From: Lunularia cruciata
Lineage: Eukaryota; Streptophyta; Marchantiopsida; Lunulariales; Lunulariaceae
DNA length: 64,000 nt
Direction of reading: 5' to 3'
Assembly (NCBI GenBank): GCA_948567375.1
Contig: OX419755.1
Coordinates: 59,841,945 to 59,905,944, forward strand
A program made the translations under genes and the position numbers. Within the stretch, counting starts at the first letter, position 1. The number at the start of each line of letters is the position of its first letter. The notes under the pieces are model-generated. The model was given only the letters and a program-made list of their open reading frames with translations. It made no database searches and was not told the DNA's origin. Shown here one piece after another: positions 32,891 through 42,506 of the stretch.

Positions 32891-33329
32891 AGAGATAGAC
32901 TCCTATAAACCAGGTTGGCAGTCAAGTGAGGGACTAGTATGTTGCCTACCAATATGCTTTAGTAGTGATAGTCTTGGCTCACTATAGTCTTGGACAATGG
33001 CAGCATCAATTTCAACTTTCAGTGGTTATGTTACTTGGCTTGGTGACTTCTTGGAAGGGAACGTCCATGCAAAGGATACTCTAGTACTACAGGAAATCAC
33101 TTGGATTTGGAGTACAAGTGAGATCATTCCATCCACCTTGGATGTTCCAGTATGGAGTTAAGAGGAAGCTTTGCATCAGCATGCAGATCAGTTCCTACAA
33201 TAGGCTTGGAGTGGAGCCTTTGTACCAACAAGAGACCAATGTGAGGATGAACCTCCAAAGTCAATTACCTTAGCTCCTTTGGACACCACACTTATTGCTT
33301 GGCAATATCCAATAGAGGAAGTATGTCTA

Positions 33330-34290
33330 TTGGAGTTGTTTGGTGGGATTAGCATGGACTAGCTACAATACTACAGGCGGGTATACATGTATAGAGGTAC
33401 TTGTATGTGGAGAGAGATAAGACTGCTAAGCGAGTCTCTCTACATCATGTGGCACACTTGGCCTATCAATATCTTGAGTTGTTATAGATGTCAATAGTTA
33501 GGAGTTACCAAAAGACCCTACCATCCCAATAAACATTTCCTTGCTAGGAGCGTAGGATCTGGAGAGACATAGTCCTATTCATTTGGTGATTTTGGATGGC
33601 CATGTCAAGGACATACACGCATTGGTTGAGGTCTGGGTCTTCCCTATTTTGGTGTGTTATGGGAGGTATTATGTATATTATAACATCTCCAAGTTCATGA
33701 GTCCATTTCTCTAGATTGCATTTTGGAGAACATCCCTTCGATGGGTGATTCTTGTACGCGGGTGGTGGTGAGTACACACTAGGTCCATTCTTGGATGGGA
33801 CCTACCATGTTGTTGGATGTAACCAAAGTGGGATCACAGGCTCATTATCTTTGTCTTTGTCTTTGGTGGACAAACCTTTTACCCAAAGAGGTTCTATTGG
33901 CACTTATGATGGGATTCAACGACTTGACTACCTTATTATTCATGAGATTTTGGATGTTAGGTGCCAATCTCCAATGGTGGTTGTAGTTGATAGGTCATCT
34001 ATGGCAATGGTGAACCTAGTTAGACAGCTCCGAGCTGCTCTTCCCACACTTATGAGTTTACCAGGCTCTCATGCTTTTTGAAAGGGAGGTCTTGGACTTG
34101 TTTGGGACTCACAATTACAGTAGTTGGTGAAGTCTTATGCTGATGAGAGAGAGCGGTGATGGGTTTTTGCACCAATATTACCATTATTCCAATAGTGTTA
34201 GAGGTATCAAAGCATTAGGTGTTAGGTCAAGCTATGGACCTAAACTATTTGACATGGATTGTGAGCCTTGGCTTGGCAAAGTAGCATAGG
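33330..34290 (+). pseudogene. Cytosine-5 DNA methyltransferase domain inside E1, decayed
   Basis: C5-methyltransferase motifs occur in order, across several frame shifts. Motif I: LELFGGIS (about 33330-33353), followed after a frame shift by LATILQAG and RYLYVERD (binding of S-adenosylmethionine). Motif IV: PIHLVI then GWPCQGHTRIG, with the catalytic Cys codon TGT at 33603-33605. Motif VI: ILENIPSMGD (Glu/Asn codons at 33726-33731). Motif VIII-like: VGSQAHYLCL...WWTN (about 33823-33880). Motif X-like: VMGFCTNITII...VLGQAMDLN (about 34157-34235). The domain sits between protease and reverse transcriptase. In the family the Cys attacks C6 of cytosine to give 5-methylcytosine. Stops (for example after TRIG) and frameshifts make this copy inactive. 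Placement among DRM/DNMT3, MET1 or other classes needs a tree. Confidence 0.85.
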
Positions 34291-34599
34291 ATACGCTTGA
34301 TAGGTATCACCACTTGGACACTTGTGAGCTTTATGCCTATCAAGAAAATTCAGGCACATGTTGGAGGTGATAGACCGAGTGGAGAGGGTATCCTTGGGAC
34401 ACAACCAATGGCTACTAGAGAGAGTGATCTACTTGGAGTCCATCCAAGTGAGCATGGTCTACTTGGATTACACCCTTGGTCTACTTGGGATGCAGCCAGA
34501 GGATGTATGGAGCTTGCTGCCAGATCTGAGGGAGTTTTTCACATAGAGGTTTGGAGCATGACACTATTGCTCCTAGGGGCCCAATGTAGCAGCCAGTCA

Positions 34600-35495
34600 A
34601 TATGTCTCCCACTCCTACAATTGTTCCATGGGATACTTGGGAGCAAGATCTTAGACCCAAGCTTATAGGAGTGGAAAGACGGAGAATTTGGAGGTTCTTG
34701 AGGAGCTACACAAGTTGTTTTGCCTTCAATATGAAGGATTTGGGTGCTCTAAAGGGACCTAGTATTCAGATTGAGCTTACTAGCAATACACTAGTTTTCA
34801 ACATCCCTATAGATATAGTGACATGGAGCAAGCATTGATTAAGAGCCAGAGTAGAGACCTTTTTGAGGTTGGTTTGGTAGAGATTTCACATGGAGAGTAT
34901 GCATCAACTACAATGATACCAACCAAGAAGGATATGCATGGCAACTGCATAGATAGGCATGTGGAGATTGCCTTCCTATCAACCAATAGATTAGGGCTGA
35001 TCGGTAGCCATGCTTACACCCGAGGAGATCTTTGATACAATTGGCCATGCAAAGGTCTTCAATACTTCAAGCAAGATATCATTTATTGCGATCAAGGAGG
35101 AGGATAAGTCCAAGGTAACATTTTGGGCTATTTATCCTCATAGCAAGGATATGTTATATCAATGGAGGTTCTTACTATTTGGGTCAATGAATGCTCTTGT
35201 TGAATTCTAGAGGATCATGGACAAGATCTTAGTTGGATTAGATTTTTCTTGGTGCTATATTGATGACATTTTGGTTTATAGCACTACTATGGAGAAGCAT
35301 GAGAGATATTTGTTGGAGGTGTTTGAGAGGTTGAGATCTCATGGACTCAAATTACATCTTGGGAAGTGTAGTTTCTTCCACAAGCAAGTTGAGTGTTTGG
35401 GTCACACTATCTACCCTAGAAGACTTGGTGTTCAACAAACCAAGGTGGAGGCTATTGTATGTATTCCTTGGCCTATGGATGTGAGTAAAGTGTGA
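34600..35495 (+). pseudogene. E1 reverse transcriptase, decayed
   Basis: The lead-in near 34602-34838 contains SCFAFNMKDLG and an acidic-substrate-like segment, as in gypsy pre-RT regions. Further on come MIPTKKD, LLFGSMNALVEF and the catalytic WCYIDDILVYS (Asp codons 35262-35267). LGKCSFFHKQVECLGHTI completes the thumb side. Several stops and frameshifts interrupt the domain. Confidence 0.85.
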
Positions 35496-35705
35496 GCATT
35501 CCTTGGGTTGGAAAATTTCTATGACCGCTATGTTAAAGGATTTAGTGTCATTGCCAAGGCCTTGATGATCAAGCTTACACAAGAGTGGTGTTGGAGATAT
35601 GAGTAGGAGAGAGCTTTTATAGAGCTCAAGGAAAGGTTGACATCTACTTCTATTTTGAGGAGACCAATCAGAGGACAGCCATTTTAAGTTCACACTATTT
35701 GGAGT

Positions 35706-36083
35706 ATGTTAGGGCTTGAAGCAATGCTCACCCAACATGATGATGAGCGGAAGGATTTTGTGGTGGCCTATGTTAGTCGTTCCAACAATTCAGCAGAGGC
35801 AAAGTATAGTTCATATGAGGAAGAGTGTTTGGCAACAATATGGATAGTAGCACATTTCAAATGCTACCTATTTGGTAGCCCTTTTACTCTCATCATTGAT
35901 CATCAGCCATTGAAATGGTTAATGGAGTCCGACAAGCTTTTAGATAAGCTTGCACAATGGGCTTTGATTTTACAAGAGTATGATTTCATGGTTATTCATA
36001 CACTTAGAATGGTCAACTGCGATGCAGATAGGTTGAGTAGAAACCCATGTCCCAACCAACAAGATCATATCAGAGCACGTTAG
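35706..36083 (+). pseudogene. E1 RNase H, open fragment
   Basis: The fragment is 125 aa with VAYVSRSNN, AEAKYSSYEEECLATIWIVAHF, LIIDHQPLKWL and VNCDADRLSR. These match the C-terminal RNase H core and the connection to integrase in gypsy elements. The first catalytic Asp lies upstream in a broken part. Confidence 0.8.
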
Positions 36084-36399
36084 CATGGTGAGACAAATGA
36101 GGAGATGGTGCTAAGTTAGCATGCATCTGCCTTTTATGAATATTTTTTGAGGCTTTGGTGGTATCTCTCTTAGTGCATACAAGAGGAGTTATTGAGGTCA
36201 TAGATCCAAAGAGTGGAGATAGTGGTACAGTTCAGTACGACATTCATGATGATATCTTAGTGATGGACTATCTTTGCATTAGTGTTGTGGGTAGCACAAT
36301 TGGAGCCAAGGAGAGAGACCGTGTTCTTCAACAAGCCAAACAATTCAGATTGGAGGGCAAACACCTTCTTCATGTATGGGATGATGGTAGAGTGAGAGT

Positions 36400-37110
36400 A
36401 GTACCATTTCCATCTCAGAGACCACACTTGGTATGCCATGCTTATGAGGAGCTAGGACATTTTGGAGTAAATTGGACATATAGCTTACTCTAGAATCATT
36501 ATTGGTGGCACAGTTTGTACACCAATGTACAATAACTTGTTGCCAGATGTGTGGTTTGTGACCAAGTTAGAGCATCATTCAATGCTCTTATGCCATAGTT
36601 ACACTCATTACCAATCATGAAATTAGGTTACTATTGGAGTTTGGAATTTGAAAGACCTTTGTTGTTGAAAGTGAGACATCATTGGTATGTTTTGGTGATG
36701 GTGGAGCACTTCTCTAAGTGGATTGAGTTGGTATTACTTCCTGAAAAGTCTAGTGAAGGAATAGCTTACTCATTCTTGGATTGGGTTTTTAGTCATTTTG
36801 GTGCCCTAGTTGAGGTTTTGACTGATTAGGGTACAAAGTTCTTGGTCTTGCATGACAAGGCTTTGATTGATCATTGTATTACCTCTTGAGATCACCCTGA
36901 GGTAGATGGCTTAGCAGAGGGACTGGTTCAAATAGTGAAGAGAGGATTGCGGAAGCATGGTTTGCAAAGAAGCCACTTGGAAAATTGGGATCTCCAATTA
37001 CCTTGGTTACCCATGGGCTATTGGTTCAGCCGGCAATTCTCCTTAACATCCTTCTCTCCTTACTTTCTACTCTCTAGACAAGATCCAAATATACCTGCAA
37101 CCATCTATTG
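36400..37110 (+). pseudogene. E1 integrase, decayed
   Basis: The zinc domain is visible as LVCHAYEELGHFGVNWT with a Cys pair in VARCVVCDQV (about 36538-36567). In the core, the first catalytic Asp is replaced (WSLEFERP at about 36633-36656), the second survives in VLTD with a stop immediately after, and the Glu position falls in DGLAEGLVQ (about 36907-36933). The copy is inactive. Confidence 0.75.
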
Positions 37111-37544
37111 AGATGTTATTGTAGTGTTAGACTTGGTTGATTCAGATGTATGGATGAGCTCATGTTCTCAGCATGTAGAGACCTTTTAAAAAGTGATGCC
37201 TTTTAGAAAGTGATGTAGATGGCCTTTGAGAACTTGGTGATTGCTTAGCATAGGGATAACTTATGTTATGCTACCATTCAAGGAGGAAGTTATAAACCCT
37301 TGATTGTTGATTTTATCTTGGTGACTATGTATATCTACAGCAGACAACACCAACAACACTTGATGTTTCTACATACCACTTTATCTTAAGAGTGCATGAG
37401 GTTTTGCCATTTGGAATCCTTGTGTTGGAAGGACATGATGGTGTTGTTCGGAAGGATCATATGTGCAATTGTGCACCATGCCACCTCCCAAATGTTGATG
37501 GTACTATGGACACAAGCTTGGTATTTGTACATGCATGCTTGAGG

Positions 37545-37683
37545 TGTATGTTATGTGGCTCTTATGATAGATCTACTACTATGTTAGTGTGTGATAGCTA
37601 TTTGAGGGGATGGTATATAGGTATGTTTGACTCATCTCCTCACGATGGTTCCTCAAGGAAAATGGTTATGTCTTAGATGTACT
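37545..37683 (+). pseudogene. PHD finger at the C-terminus of E1 integrase, decayed
   Basis: Frame one reads CMLCGSYDRSTTMLVCD then LRGW. After a +1 shift near 37623 it reads CLTHLLTMVPQGKWLCLRC. Together these give the Cys pairs, the MLxCD, the GW, the central C-L and the terminal G-x-W-x-C-x-x-C of a PHD finger. The fourth Cys and the His are both Tyr here. PHD fingers bind histone H3 tails. The position after integrase is the one a chromodomain takes in chromoviruses, so a role in choosing insertion sites is a reasonable inference. The copy is dead through the frameshift. Confidence 0.72.
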
Positions 37684-37844
37684 TGACCTATAGCTAGTTC
37701 ATCCTTTATATGGCATAGATTGCAGACAAGTGATTAATGATGAAGCTCGATAACACCCGACCTCATGATCTTTTGCCCACCATAGAGAATACTATATACT
37801 TGGAGTAGATGACTATCTGGAGTTAGAGGCACCTAATTGCCAAC

Positions 37845-37856
37845 TAGGGGGGTGAT
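37845..37856 (+). promoter_or_regulatory. Polypurine tract of E1
   Basis: AGGGGGGTGAT precedes TGTGGTACTTGAG at 37857 directly. This is the main reason for placing the 3' LTR start at 37857 rather than at 37964, where the 5' LTR similarity begins. Confidence 0.55.
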
Positions 37857-38416
37857 TGTGGTACTTGAGAATCCATGTATGACTTATGTGTGAGTTGTGC
37901 TTCTATAGTGTGTGATATTGACAACAATGTATGTTGTGTAGCAATGTATATATGCATGACAATTGTCACGCCATTTGTAGCATCACACCTAGATTGCTCA
38001 AACTCTAGAGTAGTAATGTTAGTAGGTAAAGGTGTTTTGGCAATTACTCATAGACTACTTGTTAATGGTCAGATTTCTTGTTTGGAGTACTAACTACATG
38101 GTGAGGCCCACCATCACTTGAACCATTTGCACCGTTGGATGTACCATCAATGGGATTGTTAGGGTTGGAGATCCAGGTCAAAATCACAAAGGTATACCCT
38201 AGAAGTGTAGCTCTAGAGAGCTCACTTCTCTAATGTTGAGCCTTTGAGTTCTTGATTATGGTGGACAAAGGCCGACAAGCATCACCTAGATTCTCTTAGC
38301 TAGAGTGGGTATGGCTTGATTGTAATTAGTGCCCAATTGTTGGCAGATTATTGAGTGACAAATTAAGTACTTATCTGATTGAGTTTGATTAGAGTTGTAT
38401 GAATGAACTGATTAAT
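37857..38416 (+). repeat. 3' LTR of E1
   Basis: About 560 bp, similar over its last 450 bp to the 5' LTR. It is followed without a gap by a second copy of its own first 100 bp. Confidence 0.65.
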
Positions 38417-38516
38417 TGTGGCACTTGAGAATCCATTTATGACTTATGTGTGAGTTGTGCTTTTATAGTGTGTCATGTTGACAATGATGTATGTTGTGTA
38501 GCAATGTATATATGCA
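38417..38516 (+). repeat. Extra partial LTR start after the E1 3' LTR
   Basis: TGTGGCACTTGAGAATCC... through ATATATGCA repeats 37857-37960 with few differences. It is the same part that is missing from the 5' LTR. Element B sequence resumes right after it. Confidence 0.75.
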
Positions 38517-39458
38517 CAAAAAATAGAAAGTGAGGTGCATGATATTTTCATCCCGAAGCCTCCATCCCATCTTATCTCCAACACACTCCTAATGTATGGA
38601 TTGTACTATGGTTTCTCTCCTCAAAATCACTCAGTCTCAATAGCCCATGTTCCTCCAAGAGTGATGATCCACTCTCTTGGATTGAAACATCTACTCTAAT
38701 ACCATTATAATCTTCCAAAGATAGGAGACCTTAAGAGAAACACAGGAGAAAACACAAAGCTTTGCACTCAATTTTTGATGCCCCAAAGGAGCACCTTGAC
38801 TATATTATATAGCAAGGAAGACTTTTGAAGTAAGCTATACTCTTGGATTAGATACATGGATTAGTGACATGTTAGCAAATTCTAGCCTTAGATTAGTTGC
38901 ATGCATGGGTGATATGTCGGTTCTGATCCTATCTGGTTGGTCAAACCATCTTTGACTAGAGGGAATCTTTAGGGAATATTCTTGTAGGAGTCTTTGAATT
39001 GCATGGATGACATACCATTGGAAAGCTCTCGATGAGACAAGCCTAGGGGAAGGCTAGCCTTTCCTTCTCTGGGATAGGGAAGAGGAGGTTATTTGTACAT
39101 TTTTTAGGTCTAATTCATTTGTTTAAGCCTCCAAAATTGGCTCTGAAGTTTCTTGGCTATTTTTAACTCTTGCCCTATTCATAAAAATCCTATTTTGGTG
39201 ACACTTCTATTTGATCTACCTAGCCCATCATACATAACATCCTTTTAGATGTTACCAAGCCAATTTTCACCTCTAGATAATATGTCTAGCTTTTGGTATT
39301 ACAAATTCATGCTATTTTGGGCTCTTGCCCTATTAGTAGAAGTACTCTTTTGGTGACACCTCTATTTGATCTACCTAGCCTATCATACATAATATCCTCC
39401 CAGATGTAACCAAGCCAATTTTCCCCTCTAGATGATATATCTAGTTCTTGGTATTACA
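38517..39458 (-). mobile_element. Displaced 5' end of element B (leader, primer site, LTR)
   Basis: Sequence 38517-38704 aligns with 18235-18413 of element A and includes the primer site (minus strand TGGTATTAGAGTAG at 38691-38704). It is the piece of B to the right of the E1 insertion. The LTR occupies 38705-39458. Confidence 0.75.
38705..39458 (-). repeat. 5' LTR of element B
   Basis: About 754 bp. The minus strand starts TGTAATACC at 39458, as in the LTR of element A. It carries the same internal duplication (39150-39300 resembles 39300-39458). Divergence from 18414-19157 is substantial, so this is an old insertion. Confidence 0.75.
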
Positions 39459-39464
39459 ACTTTG

Positions 39465-39805
39465 CATGCCAAGCTTTGGTTTGGTATTTATATGAAAGCT
39501 AAGTACAATACTCCTCTTGAGTTTCCAAGGAAGGTTTTTTTCTAGAAGTCACCTTCTTTGGAATGCTAGCCAAGCTAGTCATCTACTTGGAATACAAGCT
39601 AAACTAACCTTTTAACCTATGTACAAGTTACCCAAATTTTAGGAAGTTCTTAGAAGCTTCTTACCAAAAAGCTTCCTAGATGTATCTAGAGCATTCTTAG
39701 CATTCCTAGATTATGCTAGTTCTACCTCCTTTCTATTATATTTAGCTGATTTTGCCAAGTCATTAGCTTTGCTAACTATTTTTCTAGCTCCATATTAGTA
39801 TAGGT
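39465..39805 (-). repeat. Diverged E2-type LTR fragment, reversed
   Basis: Read on the minus strand, it matches much of the E2 LTR: the CTCCATATT near its start, the AAGCTTCT-rich middle, CAAGCT/AGCTTG words and the TTTATA region. It abuts the LTR of element B, so B probably inserted next to or into it. Similarity is clear but patchy. Confidence 0.55.
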
Positions 39806-42470
39806 TAAGTAGGTAGTTTTCTTTAGGCAAAAAAAAGTTCATAATAGACTAAACTAAGCACCTATAAGTAGGATCCTTGTAAGTATGCACTTTCCATCTA
39901 TTGATCATAGATATCTTCTCTACAAAAGGAGTTCTTGATAATGTGTTGAACTCATTTCCCATGTCCCTAAATTTTGTATCTAAGGTCATTGCTTTTGAGG
40001 ACCTGAGTCTCCTCCTAGTATTATCCTTGAATATTCTTCTCCTCAAATGTAAAGATTACTCCCAAAGATCCCAAGTTTGCTCTCTCAGTTCTACTATGCA
40101 TCTCTTAAATGATTGCAAGTGAATTCAACTCTCAATTCTAGAGCAAAAACATCAAATGCTTGGTCTGGAGTAAATCACTTCTAACTCTCATAGCTCATTT
40201 GTCAATTCCTAGAGATCAAAGAATAACCTTAGAGATCTTCCTCAAGGCTTTCTTTTCTTTGAACATCTTTTTATTGGGGGCTAAAAAACTATGAAGAACT
40301 ATCAACTATTAAGGAATTGAGACTATTTGAGTGTTGGTAGGAAAAGTTCATGCAAAAGTTATGCCAAAAGTGAAAACTACTTAAGTTGCACTTCGTTTTA
40401 TAGTTAGGGATTCTTTGATATTGGTCCTTGGTTCATGAGCTATCACAATCCACACATGAGAACTCTTTGATGTGTGCCAACAATCCTTGGCGGCAGCTCT
40501 TTATCCAGATGGTGGTGCCATTCATATCAACATTAGATGTTTGGTTTTGAAGATTCTTCATACTTGTGCTGGTTGCAACTTGACTTGTTCATACACATTC
40601 CTTAGTACTAAGAAAATCTTCAGGGGTATTTTCTTTGTATCCGACTAGGCACAAAAATCCAAAAAATGTCCAAAGTGGCAGTTTCTTCCCTTGAACATGC
40701 AAATAAATTGCTCTTCCTTTGTCAAAAAGAAGTAAAATGGAACAAAATTGCAACTTTTACAAGAAGGTACACACAACATATCCACTTCATTCTTTGATTT
40801 ATTCATTTTACATAAAATTTATCATTTTAGCCATTGACCTTCTTCTTTTTTTTTATGATATATAATTAAATGATTTAAAGTTTTTTATTGTAAAATATTA
40901 AATAGGTAAGATATTAATCAAAATTTCTAGTTCTAAAATTTTTACTTATTCATAATTTCTACAAATTTTGATTTCTCATAAAATTACATGATATGAATTT
41001 ATTGAACATCAATATCCACTTGCTTTATCCATGTACTCATCTCAAAGGGGAGCAAGATGAAAAGATTTCATGGAGTCTTACATATAAATAACAAAAGAAA
41101 AATAAGGAATCATTAAAAAAAAGTTAGAAAATTAAACATACGCATCATAAATGTAAATTCGAACCATTGAGATGATATCCTTCGTGAAATGGTCAAAACA
41201 GTAAGCACAATGAACCATCGAAACAATAAAGAAAAACTACCTAGACCTTTTCTTATGACGTTTGTAACATAGTAAACATTAATAAAAGTATCAAGACAAG
41301 AGATAAAATAAGGAGACGATTTGCAGGTCATTGGCTCAAGTATAGGGATAAAAGAACTATATAATTTATTTGAAAATATTTCTGCACATATACCTCAGAC
41401 ACGAGCTTTAATATATATTACTTTGACTTGTTGAATCAATTAAAGTTCAATATATAATTGTTATTAACTCATATGGATCAACTCTTTTGCATCTTAATCA
41501 CCCGGAACTAAAAGAACTGGATCCATTTATCGCAAAGATATTTGCAGACTCAAGTGACTTCCTATTTGGCACTTCGACTCGGCGGATACCCAAGTCGACA
41601 AACAGACATAACCGAAAAGGGACCCGGTAAGATAACAAGAAGTATGGGAAGACGCCATCAAGTCATCCATGGATAAAATATAGGAGGTAAAATGGTGTTA
41701 AATCCCAATAGGTTAATAAAATGAGGTTAAGTACTAATAGCACCGGTCTTATAAATCTAGATTACTACCTCCAAGATATATAAGCTCCATGATATATAAC
41801 GTTTATATACTACAGGAATATTTTTAAAAATATCACTTAGTGTGATTGTTCTTTTATGGATTGCACTACCTGTTATATCTAATATGCTGCGTTCTTACAC
41901 GCTCCCTAATAAACCTATCAAACTTAGTATCCATTGTTATATATAACAATGGATACGAAATAAGTTCTTTGTCCTGTGAAAAGACACGATACCATATGGA
42001 TCATTTAGTTTAGAATCATATTTCAGAAATAAATAAAAACCAATCTCGTTAAGCCTGACCGGGTATACCGCACCATCTTCCGTGACAATAGAACTTCTCA
42101 CACCCGATATCTGGAAACACGGGAACATTGGTTGCTAGCACGAACTCACTCCGACACCACGTGGCTCTTGGGGTTCGGTTAAGTCTTCATGCCAACGTGG
42201 AGAAAGGGCGACCGCGTAGGTAACAAGAAGGATGGGAACCTAAAGTCTGTTTGCAAACTTGGAGATCGGTTCAATCGAAGTACCAAATATGGGTTTGGTT
42301 ACGTCTTTCTTTCGTGAAGATTGTTCTGTGGGGAGTTTTGTGTAAGGGTCCATTTACTTCGAGCAGACGCTATCGTCCCTCTGTTGGGGCATAGGATACT
42401 TATTGTTGAAGGGAACTGAGCAGAATTCTATTAAGATTGAGTGACGGTCGTAATTGAACTACACGGAGAG
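39806..42470. other. AT-rich intergenic stretch left of UVSSA
   Basis: No gene is recognised. It contains a perfect 30-bp palindrome (41927-41956) and segments related to the small foldback repeat at 58310-58690 (41600-41740 and 42205-42240). The last about 270 bp is probably the promoter and 5' UTR of the UVSSA homologue. Confidence 0.5.
41927..41956. repeat. Perfect 30-bp palindrome
   Basis: Each arm is GTATCCATTGTTATA followed by its exact reverse complement, with no loop. It lies about 550 bp upstream of the UVSSA start codon. Confidence 0.9.
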
Positions 42471-42494
42471 ATGAATTTCAGGGTGTCGCACTAG
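42471..42494 (+). CDS. Possible 7-codon upstream ORF of the UVSSA homologue
   Basis: ATG at 42471 opens MNFRVSH and stops at TAG, 12 bases before the main ATG at 42507. If the transcript starts upstream, this short frame would be met first and could reduce initiation. The transcription start is not known. Confidence 0.3.
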   Translation: MNFRVSH

Positions 42495-42506
42495 TGCGGA
42501 GGAAGA

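Larger units (their letters stand above)
22937..38516 (+). mobile_element. Element E1: gypsy retrotransposon with embedded DNA methyltransferase and PHD finger
   Basis: A plus-strand element sits in the leader of element B: the homologous A sequence at 18230-18260 is continuous there. LTR-like ends lie at 22937-23388 and 37857-38416. The recognisable order is Gag (about 24200-25117), zinc knuckle(s) (30887-31020), protease (32590-32890), cytosine methyltransferase (33330-34290), reverse transcriptase (34600-35495), RNase H (35706-36083), integrase (36400-37110) and PHD finger (37545-37683). E2 (25118-30794) and a solo LTR (31144-31810) are inserted within it. Coding sequence is heavily broken. 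A relative, E3, lies at 59040-64000. The methyltransferase and PHD modules are not part of the standard gypsy complement. Confidence 0.8.
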
